64,000 nt of DNA from Clostridia bacterium (GCA_017405765.1 JAFQZS010000013.1:1-64000); one strand, 5' to 3'; positions 28,076 to 36,629 are shown, counted from the first letter of the stretch. Translations and numbers: made by a program. Notes: generated by a model from the letters alone, not told the origin.

Positions 28076-28233
28076 AGTTTATTCTCTTGGCACCAGTCGC
28101 GGGCGCGTGATGCGGCGTCCTCTGACGGTATGGCGGCGTTCGTTTGTTCGTCGCGCCTGCTTTCTTCCGAAAGGGCGAGAGTCTTATGCTCTCCGAGGGC
28201 TGCTTTTTCCTTTTTAAGGCGTTTTTTTGCCAT
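28072..28233 (-). CDS. Small DUF3787-like protein (53 aa)
   Basis: Reading the minus strand gives a 53-codon frame starting MAKKRLKKEKAALGEHKT and ending SARARDWCQENKL-like (AASRARDWCQENKL). AAAGGAG lies 8 bases before its ATG. The lysine-rich start, the central NAAIPSE and the ARDW...EN end resemble the small clostridial DUF3787 / CDIF630_02480-type spore proteins as I remember them; function unknown. The frame stops within the shared terminator hairpin, which supports a real gene with short 3' end. No clear promoter was seen in the AT-rich stretch upstream. Confidence 0.65.
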   Translation of the reverse strand: MAKKRLKKEKAALGEHKTLALSEESRRDEQTNAAIPSEDAASRARDWCQENKL

Positions 28234-28376
28234 GGATATTCTCCTTTGTAAAAAACTTTGACTGTAGACCCGGTCAAATGTGTGAAAAACATATCAAAAA
28301 TGCCCCGATACTCGGCGCTCTTTTATTATTTCTGCTCAAAGATTATATATTCTTGTAAAAAATCAGTGAAAAAAGT

Positions 28377-28404
28377 TTGAATTTTTCGTACATAGTATTA
28401 TAAT
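28377..28404 (+). promoter_or_regulatory. Promoter of nfnAB
   Basis: TTGAAT (28377-28382), 16-base gap, TATAAT (28399-28404), 36 bases before the nfnA start codon. Confidence 0.6.
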
Positions 28405-28440
28405 AAATATATACTGAATTCGTTTGGAGGAGTTTGAAGT

Positions 28441-29289
28441 ATGTATCAAATCGTTGAAAAGAAGGTTTTGAACGAACAGGTAAAACTGTTTCGCGTTAAA
28501 GCCCCTCATGTAGCCAAAAAGGCTAAACCCGGTCAGTTCATAGTTTTAAGAGTATCCGATGACGGAGAGCGCATCCCTCTGACCATAGCGGATTACAACA
28601 GAGAAGAAGGCACGATAACGATAATTTTCCAGGAAGTCGGAGCGACGACCGCCGCGCTGGGACTTTTGAACGAAGGCGAATATATACATGACTTTGCAGG
28701 CCCGCTTGGACTGCCGTCCGAGCTTGAAGGCATAAAGAAGGCGTGCGTTATAGGCGGCGGCCTCGGATGCGCCATCGCTTATCCGCAGGCGAAGGCTCTT
28801 CATGAGATGGGCGCGAAGGTGGATATAATCGCAGGCTTCAGAACGAAGGACATAATAATCCTTGAGGACGAGATGAAGGCCGTATGCGAGAACCTCATAG
28901 TTTGCACCGACGACGGCTCTAACGGCAGAAAGAATCTTGTTACCAATGAGCTTGAAGCTCTGCTTCAGGCAGGCGAGCAGTATGACGTAGTAATAGCGAT
29001 AGGCCCGCTCGTAATGATGAAGTTCGTATGCCTTACCACCAAAAAGTACAACGTAAAGACCATAGTGAGCATGAACCCGATAATGGTCGACGGTACGGGA
29101 ATGTGCGGCGGCTGCCGCCTGACCGTAGGCGGAGAGACGAAGTTCGCATGCGTTGACGGCCCCGATTTCGACGGTCATCTCGTAGATTTTGACGAGACTA
29201 TACGCCGTTCGAAGATGTATAAGAAGTTTGAGCAGGAAGCTATGGAAAGACATAGATGCAATCTTGAGGAGGTAATCAAAAATGCCTAA
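28441..29289 (+). CDS. nfnA: NfnA-type subunit (NADH-dependent reduced ferredoxin:NADP oxidoreductase, FAD/[2Fe-2S])
   Basis: Small subunit of the electron-bifurcating NfnAB complex, which couples reduced ferredoxin and NADH to make NADPH in anaerobes. A ferredoxin-reductase FAD domain (RVSDDGERIPLTIAD, about residues 39-53) is followed by the NAD site IGGGLGCAIAYPQAKAL (about 104-120). The [2Fe-2S] ligands are in GTGMCGGCRLTVGG (about 219-232) and FACVDGPDFDGH. It is also called sulfide dehydrogenase subunit or GltA-associated protein. It overlaps nfnB by 8 bases, so the two are translated together. The protein is 282 residues, as expected. Confidence 0.92.
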   Translation: MYQIVEKKVLNEQVKLFRVKAPHVAKKAKPGQFIVLRVSDDGERIPLTIADYNREEGTITIIFQEVGATTAALGLLNEGEYIHDFAGPLGLPSELEGIKKACVIGGGLGCAIAYPQAKALHEMGAKVDIIAGFRTKDIIILEDEMKAVCENLIVCTDDGSNGRKNLVTNELEALLQAGEQYDVVIAIGPLVMMKFVCLTTKKYNVKTIVSMNPIMVDGTGMCGGCRLTVGGETKFACVDGPDFDGHLVDFDETIRRSKMYKKFEQEAMERHRCNLEEVIKNA

Positions 29290-30673
29290 CATGTCGCAGA
29301 TAAAATGCCCGATGCCGGAGCAGGATCCCAACGTCAGAAATAAGAACTTTAAAGAAGTTGCTTTGGGATATACCGAGGAGCAGGCAGTAGAAGAAGCGCA
29401 GCGCTGCCTCAACTGCAAGGCGCGCCCCTGCATTTCCGGCTGTCCCGTAAACGTGCAGATACCCGATTTTATACAGCTTATTGCCAACCGCGACTTTTCG
29501 GCCGCTGCAAAGAAGATAAAGGAGACGAGCTCCCTTCCCGCAGTATGCGGCAGAGTATGCCCGCAGGAATCGCAGTGCGAGAGCAAGTGCGTTCGCGGCA
29601 GAAAGGGCGAGCCTGTAGCAATAGGCCGTCTTGAGCGCTTCGCAGCAGACTGGAGCATGGCGAACGAGAAGCCCGAGCCGATAGACATAAAGAAGAACGG
29701 TCATAAGGTAGCAATAGTCGGCGCAGGCCCCTCCGGCCTTACCTGCGCGGGCGACCTTGCGAATATGGGATACGACGTTACCGTATTCGAGGCGTTCCAC
29801 AAGCCAGGCGGCGTGCTCGTGTACGGCATACCCGAATTCAGACTGCCCAAGGCCATCGTTCAGCGTGAGATAGATACTCTTTCTGACAAGGGCGTTAAGT
29901 TTGAGCTTAACTACATAGTAGGTAAGACCGGTTCTATTGACGAGCTTATGAAGGACGACGGCTTCGAGGCCGTATACGTTGGAAGCGGCGCAGGCCTTCC
30001 CAGCTTTATGAATATCCCCGGCGAGAACTTAAACGGCGTTCTGTCCGCTAACGAGTTCTTAACGAGAATAAATCTTATGAAGGCATATCTGCCGAATAAT
30101 CCCACTCCCGTAATGGTGCCCAAGCGCGCAGCCATCGTAGGCGGCGGCAATGTTGCAATGGATGCTGCCCGCTGTGCAAAGCGCATAGGCGCCGAGGAAG
30201 TCTACATCCTCTACCGCAGAAGCGAGGAAGAGATGCCCGCAAGAAACGAAGAGATACACCACGCTAAGGAAGAGGGCATAATCTTTAAGCTGCTCACCGC
30301 TCCCACGAAGATACTCGGCGACGAAAACGGCTGGGTAAAGGGCGTTGAGTGCGTTGAGATGGAGCTTGGCGAGCCCGACGCATCGGGACGCCGCAGACCT
30401 GTCGTTAAGGAAGGCAGCGAATATACTATTGACCTTGACTGCGTTATCATGTCGATAGGCACGTCTCCGAACCCGCTCATCCGCAGCACGACTCCCGATC
30501 TTGAAACGAACAGAAAGGGCTGCATCGTTGCAGAGGAAGCAACGGGACAGACGAGCAAGGAAGGCGTTTTCGCAGGCGGCGACGCCGTTACAGGCGCAGC
30601 TACCGTTATCCTTGCAATGGGTGCCGGCAAGGCTGCCGCAGCCGCAATGGATAAGTATATAAAGAGTAAGTAA
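29282..30673 (+). CDS. nfnB: NfnB-type subunit (glutamate synthase small-subunit-like, FAD/[4Fe-4S])
   Basis: Large subunit of NfnAB; often named NADPH-dependent glutamate synthase (gltA). Two [4Fe-4S] cysteine groups at the N-terminus: CLNCKARPCISGC (about residues 42-54) and CGRVCPQESQCESKC (about 90-104). The first FAD motif is VAIVGAGPSGLTCAGDLA (about 143-160), with PGGVLVYGIPEFRLPK. The NADP site is AAIVGGGNVAMDAARCAKR, and the C-terminal FAD part is VFAGGDAVTGAATVI. No large GltB-type glutamate synthase gene is next to it, and nfnA overlaps its start, so the bifurcating complex is the better call. GAGGAGGT precedes ATG; a strong terminator follows. Confidence 0.93.
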   Translation: MPNMSQIKCPMPEQDPNVRNKNFKEVALGYTEEQAVEEAQRCLNCKARPCISGCPVNVQIPDFIQLIANRDFSAAAKKIKETSSLPAVCGRVCPQESQCESKCVRGRKGEPVAIGRLERFAADWSMANEKPEPIDIKKNGHKVAIVGAGPSGLTCAGDLANMGYDVTVFEAFHKPGGVLVYGIPEFRLPKAIVQREIDTLSDKGVKFELNYIVGKTGSIDELMKDDGFEAVYVGSGAGLPSFMNIPGENLNGVLSANEFLTRINLMKAYLPNNPTPVMVPKRAAIVGGGNVAMDAARCAKRIGAEEVYILYRRSEEEMPARNEEIHHAKEEGIIFKLLTAPTKILGDENGWVKGVECVEMELGEPDASGRRRPVVKEGSEYTIDLDCVIMSIGTSPNPLIRSTTPDLETNRKGCIVAEEATGQTSKEGVFAGGDAVTGAATVILAMGAGKAAAAAMDKYIKSK

Positions 30674-30689
30674 GAGTAATATTATTTAG

Positions 30690-30718
30690 AAAAAGGGAGC
30701 GCATTCGCTCCCTTTTTC
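30690..30718 (+). terminator. Terminator of nfnAB
   Basis: GGGAGCG (30695-30701) pairs with CGCTCCC (30706-30712), flanked by A5 and T5. Confidence 0.88.
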
Positions 30719-30773
30719 TATTATACAAAATCCGTATTTGTTATATTTTTTTACAAATCGGCCTGTTTGTCTT

Positions 30774-30802
30774 TTGATTTGCATTTTTTCATGTGATAAA
30801 GT
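30774..30802 (+). promoter_or_regulatory. Promoter of the patatin gene
   Basis: TTGATT (30774-30779), 17-base gap, TAAAGT (30797-30802). Confidence 0.5.
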
Positions 30803-30840
30803 AAAAATAGATAAAAGTAACTACGGAAAGGTTGAGGCGC

Positions 30841-31680
30841 ATGATAGGCATCGTGGACGCAGGCGGAGGACTCAGAGGCATATACGGTTCGGCGGTTTTC
30901 GATTTTTGTCTTGACCATAATATCAATTTTGATTATCTTATAGGCGTTTCGGCGGGCAGCGCGAACGTAGCTTCGTTTTTGGGTCGTCAGAAGGGAAGAA
31001 ACAGAACGTTCTATATGGAGTATTCCATGCGAAAGGAATACATGAGCCCCGGAAATTTCATAAAGCACGGCTCTTATCTCGATCTTGATTATATTTACGG
31101 CACTCTGTCAAATTCCGACGGAGAGTATCCGCTCAATTTCGATATGTTTTCCAAGGCTGTTGCAAAGGTCAAGATAGTTGCGGCCAATGCGCTCACGGGC
31201 GAGACGAAATATTTTGAAAAAGAGGACTTTAAGCGAGACGATTACAGCGTATGCAAGGCGTCATCGGCCATACCTATGGTGTGCAAGCCGTACGTTATAG
31301 ACGGCGTGCCGTATTACGACGGAGGCATATCCGATCCCGTGCCGATAGAAAAGGCGCTGCGCGACGGATGCAAAAAGGTAATAGTTATACTTACGCGTCC
31401 GCTTGATTTCAAACGAATACAAAAGAAGGACATTTGGCCTGCGCGCATCGTAAGAAGAAAATTTCCAAAGGCTGCCGAGCTGATACTGCAACGCTATAAA
31501 ACGTATAACGACAGCGTGGCGAAGGCAATACAGTATATGAAGGAAGGGCGCGCGCTCGTTTTGGCTCCGGATGACCTTTGCGGCGTCGAGACGCTTACGA
31601 AGGATAAGGACAAGCTTCAGATGCTCTACGAGAAGGGGTATAACGACGCGCGGCGTATATTGGACTTTTTAAAGGAATAA
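30841..31680 (+). CDS. Patatin-like phospholipase
   Basis: Cytosolic or membrane-associated acyl hydrolase with a Ser-Asp dyad. The oxyanion-hole motif GGGLRG is at about residues 8-13, the nucleophile elbow GVSAG at about 40-44, and the catalytic Asp in YDGGISDPVP at about 159-168. At 279 residues from the ATG at 30841 it is like the YjjU/RssA branch. An in-frame TTG at 30832 is possible, but the ATG has the better spacing to GGAAAGG. It stands alone between two terminators. Lipid substrate unknown. Confidence 0.93.
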   Translation: MIGIVDAGGGLRGIYGSAVFDFCLDHNINFDYLIGVSAGSANVASFLGRQKGRNRTFYMEYSMRKEYMSPGNFIKHGSYLDLDYIYGTLSNSDGEYPLNFDMFSKAVAKVKIVAANALTGETKYFEKEDFKRDDYSVCKASSAIPMVCKPYVIDGVPYYDGGISDPVPIEKALRDGCKKVIVILTRPLDFKRIQKKDIWPARIVRRKFPKAAELILQRYKTYNDSVAKAIQYMKEGRALVLAPDDLCGVETLTKDKDKLQMLYEKGYNDARRILDFLKE

Positions 31681-31690
31681 AAGGAAAGAC

Positions 31691-31720
31691 AAAAAAAGAG
31701 ACGAAGCCGTCTCTTTTTTT
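31691..31720. terminator. Bidirectional terminator between convergent genes
   Basis: A7-GAGACG, AAGC loop, CGTCTC-T7. Serves the patatin gene and, in reverse, the SLH-esterase gene. Confidence 0.88.
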
Positions 31721-31757
31721 ATGCGATGGATCGCGCTGTCTTTTTGATAATTGCGCC

Positions 31758-33842
31758 TTATGAGAAAAATTCAGCGGTTTGAGCCTTTGCCGATTCATTT
31801 GTTGTTGAGGCGCTTATTGTTATACCTTCCGCAATGTTCGCGTCAGGCATAAGCTCGCTGTACTGCGTTAAGATCCGACCGAAGCCGCTGCCGAGATTTA
31901 TGCCGAAAGGAACTACCGTTTTTCCTGCGAAGCTGTTCTGCTCCAAAAATACTTTCACAGGCTGAGGAAGCTGTCCCCACCATACGGGCGTACCGAAATA
32001 GATCGTGTCGTATTGCTCAAGATCGGGAAGCGTTTTGCGGAAAGTAAACTGCTTATCGTTTTGCTGATCTTTTTGTGCAATGCTCACCATAGTTTCATAA
32101 TCGGCAGAGTAGCGTTCGTTTATTTGAATTGAGAAAACGTCCGCATTCTTCAGAGACTGAATTTCGTCGGCCATGACTTTCAGAGTGCGGATATTCTGAT
32201 TTAATCGTCCGTCGAGGCTTGCGGAGGACACCGCGTCAACATCCATATCGCCGGGGTCCACGTTTTCCGCGTAGTCAAAGTAAATCACAAGGGCTTTTTT
32301 CTCTGTATCGGAAGCGGGAGCTGCGGGAGCCGCCGCATCGGTATTTACGCCGCCCCAGATATCGGGAAGGGCATTATAGAGATAGATCTTTACATTGGGC
32401 ATATCATGGACTCCGCCCTCGTGTACCCGATATGTGATGTTGCCGGCGCTCATATCGGAAGAGGTAAAGCGGAACGTATCGGTATACTGCCTCATCGCGT
32501 CAAGCTGAGCCGTCATCATCGGCTGGGCAATGTCGTCTGTTCCGGTCATGGCATAGATGAAGAAGTCGTTTGCGGTATAGCCCTGATCTGCAACGGCCTG
32601 CGCCAGCTTTTCGGCAGTTTCCTTTGCCTGTGACTGGCCGCCCTGCATGGATACGGTCCAGCTGTCGCCGCTTATGGGGATAAATGTGGCGAAATCATCA
32701 AGGAGCTGCTCAAATACGAACCAGGTAGTTACCGATCCCATTGAAAAACCGCCGAAAGCGCGGTGTTCACGTGACGCTTTGAAACCGGCCGCATCCGCCG
32801 TCGGAGCGTATGTGGAATATGCGCTCTCAACTGATGGCATCAGATAATTTGCAAGCTCGTTGGGGAACTCGCGCACGGCGTCATAAGAGCCGTTTACGCT
32901 GCTGTCGTTATGCGCGTTAGTATAAAACGTAGGCGTTACGATAAGAATAGGGGCCATTTCACCGTTTTCTATAAGGTGGTCGATCGCGTTTTTGATGTCG
33001 TTGCTTTGATCTGCGCCGCCGAATAAGGTTTCTGCGCTGCCTCCGCCTCCGTGCATAATATAGAGTATGTCATATTGTTTGCTTGAGTCGTAACCGTATG
33101 GAACATAGACGTAAGCGTATTTTGATCCCGCTGCCGTATCATAGTCGAAGCGCACTATCTCGCCCTGTTTTGCCGCAGCGGTAGTGTAAGACTCGGGTAT
33201 CGTTTTCATGGCTTCGGAGAGGTCAACGGTATTCAGCGATGACGATTCGCTCATGGCGAGATAAGCTGATACCAAAGCGGCGACCTGAGCGCGCGTCGCG
33301 TCGGCCTTCGGAGTAAAGGTATAATATGCCGAAGTAGGAGCAATTTGTTTCTCTCTTGCCCACGTTGCCGCCTGCGCGGCATAAGCGCTTGAGTCGGAAG
33401 CGGCAGACGCCGCAGGCTCTCCCGCCATGCGCCAAAGCATTGTTGCAAGCTGCTCCTGCGTGGTGGCATTGTTCGTTCCGAACAGGCCGCCGCCGATCCC
33501 GTTTACAATATTGTTTTGCTCAGCCCAAAGAACCGCGTCGGAATACCACAGCCCGTCTTGAGTGTCGGTAAAGCTGTCTTCGCCTGTTACCGCAGGTTCT
33601 CCCGCAATGCGGTACAGCACGGTGGCAAGCTGCGCGCGCGTAAACACATCATCCGGCGAAAACTTGTTATCGCCCGTACCGTTCATTATGTCCTTTGATT
33701 TGAGATGGGCGGCAGCCTCTGCGTACCACGCGTCGTCGGGGACGTCGTCATAGCCCGTTTTTGAAGCCGCAATACAGGGTGCAGCGATTGCCGCGATCAT
33801 GACGGCAGCTATAAGGATCGCTAATATTCCTCTTTTTTTCAT
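31758..33842 (-). CDS. Surface-anchored triple fusion: SLH - esterase - flavodoxin (694 aa)
   Basis: Signal peptide 1-26 (ending IAAS). Three SLH modules cover about residues 28-200 (DVPDDAWY, TDTQDGLWY, then a weaker third with YTFTPKADATRAQ). An esterase-D/feruloyl-esterase-type alpha/beta hydrolase follows (about 215-495): IMHGGGGSAET for the oxyanion hole, GGFSMGS with the nucleophile Ser near 365, and VHEGGVHDM with the likely His. The C-terminal 180 residues are a flavodoxin_4 domain with YFGTPVWWGQLPQPVKVFL and LGSGFGR. Flavodoxins work in the cytosol, so one outside the wall is odd; its N-terminal loop YFDYAENVDP lacks the Ser/Thr phosphate-binding pattern and may not hold FMN well. 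GAGAGGAA lies before ATG. Confidence 0.9.
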   Translation of the reverse strand: MKKRGILAILIAAVMIAAIAAPCIAASKTGYDDVPDDAWYAEAAAHLKSKDIMNGTGDNKFSPDDVFTRAQLATVLYRIAGEPAVTGEDSFTDTQDGLWYSDAVLWAEQNNIVNGIGGGLFGTNNATTQEQLATMLWRMAGEPAASAASDSSAYAAQAATWAREKQIAPTSAYYTFTPKADATRAQVAALVSAYLAMSESSSLNTVDLSEAMKTIPESYTTAAAKQGEIVRFDYDTAAGSKYAYVYVPYGYDSSKQYDILYIMHGGGGSAETLFGGADQSNDIKNAIDHLIENGEMAPILIVTPTFYTNAHNDSSVNGSYDAVREFPNELANYLMPSVESAYSTYAPTADAAGFKASREHRAFGGFSMGSVTTWFVFEQLLDDFATFIPISGDSWTVSMQGGQSQAKETAEKLAQAVADQGYTANDFFIYAMTGTDDIAQPMMTAQLDAMRQYTDTFRFTSSDMSAGNITYRVHEGGVHDMPNVKIYLYNALPDIWGGVNTDAAAPAAPASDTEKKALVIYFDYAENVDPGDMDVDAVSSASLDGRLNQNIRTLKVMADEIQSLKNADVFSIQINERYSADYETMVSIAQKDQQNDKQFTFRKTLPDLEQYDTIYFGTPVWWGQLPQPVKVFLEQNSFAGKTVVPFGINLGSGFGRILTQYSELMPDANIAEGITISASTTNESAKAQTAEFFS

Positions 33843-33950
33843 GGTTTAAATTCCTCTCTTTCATTAAGGTTCGTTTAAAAATCATCGAGATATTCGGCGA
33901 TATATATTTTTAAGAATGAGGCGCGGCGCAGCAGCGCCGGGCAGTCATTT

Positions 33951-34105
33951 TCACTTTTTGAGCGCGCTTTGCGCCGCCGTGCCGATCGAACGATAACACG
34001 TCTTAACGGCCGTCCGGAAGGACATTCTTGCAGACTTACGGGTCGGGGAGCTGAAATATCCCCCAAACCCTCAAGGGGCATTTTTACTCCGTTTGATAAA
34101 GTCAT
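33951..34105 (-). pseudogene. Decayed N-terminus of an aldo/keto reductase
   Basis: The minus strand starts MTLSNGVKMPLEGLG, the typical aldo/keto reductase N-terminus. The expected sequence goes on in another frame (one G in the G5 run too many) as IFQLPDP, meets a TAA, and then resumes in the third frame as RTAVKTCYRSIGTAAQSA, which matches the conserved 'AVxxGYRxIDTA' helix, with the catalytic-site Asp changed to Gly. A stop follows. So at least two frameshifts and a nonsense codon, and the remaining four-fifths of the gene is missing. The gene once stood divergent from the TetR regulator at 34293, which may have controlled it. Confidence 0.7.
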
Positions 34106-34156
34106 ATATTACGTTAAAACCACGGCCCTCGCTTTTTTTATTTTAATACTCTTATG

Positions 34157-34185
34157 TTGTTTTTTGCTCGCAAGTCCATTATAAT
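34157..34185 (+). promoter_or_regulatory. Promoter of the TetR gene
   Basis: TTGTTT (34157-34162), 17-base gap, TATAAT (34180-34185). Downstream, GCAAC-N4-GTTGC at about 34236 is a small inverted repeat that could serve as the regulator's own operator (weak). Confidence 0.55.
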
Positions 34186-34292
34186 CAACATGTAACTATT
34201 TGGCAATGGCCACATAAAGAAAATTAAAGGCTTATGCAACACAAGTTGCCCATTTGAGGAATAAGTATATGCCGGAGAGGGAGAACAAGTCA

Positions 34293-34871
34293 ATGAAGCC
34301 GATCGAACAAAACAAGCAGGACCTTCGTGTGATAAAGACGCATGAAGCCATACGCCGGGCATTTGAGGAAATGATGATCGAAATGGAGTATTCCGAGATA
34401 ACCGTGAAGGAATTGGCGGCGCGCGCCAGGATCAACCGCAAAACATTTTATTTGCACTATGAACATATGGACGATCTGCTGGCCGAGCTTCAGGATGAGA
34501 TAGTTTCCGATTTTATCAGTCAGGACGTATCATATCACAGCCTTGCGGACATCAAGCGCATCACGCGGTATTACTTTGAGTATGTTACAAATATGTCGCC
34601 GCTGCATGAGCGGATGCTCTGCACAGGCCCCTCCGGCCACATAGGAGATATGGTGAATGCAAAGATAATGGAATATCAGGCAAAAAAATATAAAGGGGCG
34701 TTCAGTAACGATCCCTATGAGGATAACCTTGTCTTCGCTTATTTTGCCGCAAACTCTACTATCCTCTATCGCCAATGGGTGGCTGACGGGAAAAAGATGC
34801 CGGTGGAGGATTTGATCCGCGCTGCAACGAAAATAATCTGCGGTGGAATGAGCGCGTATGTAAAAGCGTGA
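34293..34871 (+). CDS. TetR/AcrR family transcriptional regulator
   Basis: DNA-binding repressor. The helix-turn-helix is at about residues 30-60 (SEITVKELAARARINRKTFYLHY), followed by a C-terminal ligand domain of the TetR_C_8-like kind. Two starts are possible: ATG 34269 (weak GAGGA box) and ATG 34293 with GGAGAGGGAG nine bases upstream; the second is chosen, giving 192 residues. It is divergent from the aldo/keto reductase remnant and from the SLH-esterase gene, so its original target may be lost. Ligand unknown. Confidence 0.88.
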   Translation: MKPIEQNKQDLRVIKTHEAIRRAFEEMMIEMEYSEITVKELAARARINRKTFYLHYEHMDDLLAELQDEIVSDFISQDVSYHSLADIKRITRYYFEYVTNMSPLHERMLCTGPSGHIGDMVNAKIMEYQAKKYKGAFSNDPYEDNLVFAYFAANSTILYRQWVADGKKMPVEDLIRAATKIICGGMSAYVKA

Positions 34872-34893
34872 ATCCTAAAACGGCAAAAAAGAA

Positions 34894-34927
34894 GCATCCG
34901 CCGCATTTTTGCGGCGGATGCCTTTTG
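34894..34927. terminator. Bidirectional terminator between TetR and the SDR array
   Basis: GCATCCGCCGC (34894-34904), ATTTTT loop, GCGGCGGATGC (34911-34921), then CTTTTG; on the other strand A-rich/T-rich flanks allow it to end the SDR transcript. Confidence 0.82.
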
Positions 34928-34939
34928 TGTTTGGATCTT

Positions 34940-35737
34940 TTAGTTAAGTCTCATGCCGCAGTCAACGTTCAAAGACTGGCCGGTGATGTTCTTAGCGTAA
35001 TCGGAGCAGAGGAATAAAGCGGCGTTGCCCATGTCCTCGCCGGTCTGGAAGCGACCCATAGGCGAGAAGGTCTTTAACGCTTCGAGAGCTTCTTCTCTCG
35101 TGCAGTTTCTTGCCTTCATATACATGGTTATCGTAGAGCTGTTCTGCTGGTCGCCGAGACCCGTAACTACGAGGCCGGGGCAGATGCCGTTTACGTTTAT
35201 ATTTTCTTTTGCAACGGCAAGCGCTATCGACTGGGTAAGACCCATTACGCCGAATTTGGAAGCCGCGTAATGCGCGCTGTTCGGATTGCCTAAACGCGAA
35301 GACGCCGACTGAATGTTTACTATCTTGCCGGCCTTCTTGGGAAGCATATATTTTAAAGCCGCATGGCAGAGATTATCTACCGAAACGAGGTTTACATCGA
35401 GCGTAAGCTTCATTTCCTCGGGCTTCGTCATCATATAGGGCTTATTATACATAACGCCCGCGCAGGTAACGAGATTGTCGATGCCGCCGTCGGCGTCAAC
35501 TATCATCTTCATCGTATCCTCAATGGCGTTAAGGTCGGTCACGTCGAGCTTTACCGCAACGGCCTTGCCGCCTGCGGCGTTTATTTCATCGGCTTTTTTC
35601 TTTGCGTTTTCTTCAAGCCAGTCGGCAACGTATACTTTCGCGCCTGCCTTTGCAAATACGTCGGCGATGCCGCCGCCTATACCGCCGCCTGCGCCGGTTA
35701 TAAGAACGTTTTTACCTGTAAAATCAAAGTTTACCAT
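34940..35737 (-). CDS. Short-chain dehydrogenase/reductase, copy 4 of the tandem array
   Basis: NAD(P)-dependent oxidoreductase with a Rossmann fold, cytosolic. TGAGGGIGGGIA lies at about residues 14-25, the beta-2 end VADW has an Asp that favours NAD(H), CAG stands for the NNAG motif (about 93-95), and the catalytic Ser (NIQSASS) and YAASK are at about 140-158, with ICPGLV after. 265 residues. It is last in transcription order and the most diverged of the four: it has MYNKPYMMTKPEE where copies 2 and 3 have CYNxPYMKTTDEQ, and ends CGMRLN rather than GGMRLN. Substrate unknown. AGGAGGGA ribosome site. Confidence 0.93.
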   Translation of the reverse strand: MVNFDFTGKNVLITGAGGGIGGGIADVFAKAGAKVYVADWLEENAKKKADEINAAGGKAVAVKLDVTDLNAIEDTMKMIVDADGGIDNLVTCAGVMYNKPYMMTKPEEMKLTLDVNLVSVDNLCHAALKYMLPKKAGKIVNIQSASSRLGNPNSAHYAASKFGVMGLTQSIALAVAKENINVNGICPGLVVTGLGDQQNSSTITMYMKARNCTREEALEALKTFSPMGRFQTGEDMGNAALFLCSDYAKNITGQSLNVDCGMRLN

Positions 35738-35782
35738 GAAAGTCCCTCCTGTAATTTTAATAAGTTTTAAATACGGGAACGC

Positions 35783-36583
35783 TTAGTTGAGTCTCATGCC
35801 GCCGTCAACGTTCAAAGACTGTCCCGTGATGTTTTGCGCGTAATCGGAGCATAAGAAGAGCGCCGCATATCCCACGTCCTCGGGCGTCTGGTAACGTCCC
35901 ATTGGCACGTTCTTCTCAACGAGAGATTTAAGCACGGCTTCTCTCGGCTGTCCCGTGCTCTTTGAAATAACGTCCCAGAGGTTCGAGCCCTGCTGATTGC
36001 CGAGCCCCGTAACAATGAGGCCGGGGCAGATGCCGTTTACGTTTATGCCCTCTTTCGCAACGGCAAGTGCAATGGACTGAGTAAGGCCCATAACGCCGAA
36101 TTTCGATGACGAATAATGCGAGCATATAGCCGAGCCCTCGCGCGAGGACGCCGACTGAATGTTTACTATCTTGCCCTGTTTTCTCGGAACCATATAATTA
36201 AGAGCCGCCTGGCACGTGTTGTTCACCGAAAGAAGATTTATCTCGAGCAGCGTTCTGAACTGCTCGTCGGTAGTCTTCATGTAGGGCACGTTGTAGCATG
36301 CGCCGGCGCACGTAACGAGATTGTCTATATTGCCGTCCTCTTTGACTATCCTGTCGATAAGGGCGTAGATATCGTCTTTTTTCGTAACGTCGAGCATTAC
36401 GGGAACGGCTTTGCCGCCATTTTCGTTTATTTCGGCGGCCTTCTTTTCGGCATTTTCCATTTTCCAGTCGGCAACGTACACCTTCGCGCCTGCCTTTGCA
36501 AATATGTCGGCGATGCCGCCGCCTATGCCGCCGCCAGCGCCGGTTATAAGAACGTTTTTACCTGTAAAATCAAAGTTTATCAT
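35783..36583 (-). CDS. Short-chain dehydrogenase/reductase, copy 3 of the tandem array
   Basis: 266-residue classical SDR: TGAGGGIGGGIADIFA, VADW (NAD-type Asp), TCAGACYN, catalytic Ser in NIQSASSREGS and Tyr-Lys in HYSSSK, then GICPGLIVTGLG. Long stretches are identical to copy 2 next door, both in protein and by eye in DNA (compare 36116-36360 with 36950-37200), so this is a recent duplication. The variable region is around residues 190-215 (substrate loop after CPG), where the copies differ (NLWDVISKSTGQPREAV here). 45 bases from copy 4. AGGATGGA-type ribosome site is weaker than in the other copies. Confidence 0.93.
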   Translation of the reverse strand: MINFDFTGKNVLITGAGGGIGGGIADIFAKAGAKVYVADWKMENAEKKAAEINENGGKAVPVMLDVTKKDDIYALIDRIVKEDGNIDNLVTCAGACYNVPYMKTTDEQFRTLLEINLLSVNNTCQAALNYMVPRKQGKIVNIQSASSREGSAICSHYSSSKFGVMGLTQSIALAVAKEGINVNGICPGLIVTGLGNQQGSNLWDVISKSTGQPREAVLKSLVEKNVPMGRYQTPEDVGYAALFLCSDYAQNITGQSLNVDGGMRLN

Positions 36584-36629
36584 GACAGTCCATCCTGTAA
36601 TTTTATTGTGATTTTAAGTACGGGAACGC

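Noticed and set aside
28546-29688. 380-codon minus-strand frame opposite nfnAB
   Set aside because: Antisense to two genes with complete cofactor motifs; no start signal or family resemblance.
29282-30673. Glutamate synthase small subunit (gltD) in an ammonia-assimilation pair
   Set aside because: No large GltB gene is adjacent, whereas an NfnA-type partner overlaps the start by 8 bases, so the NfnAB complex fits better.
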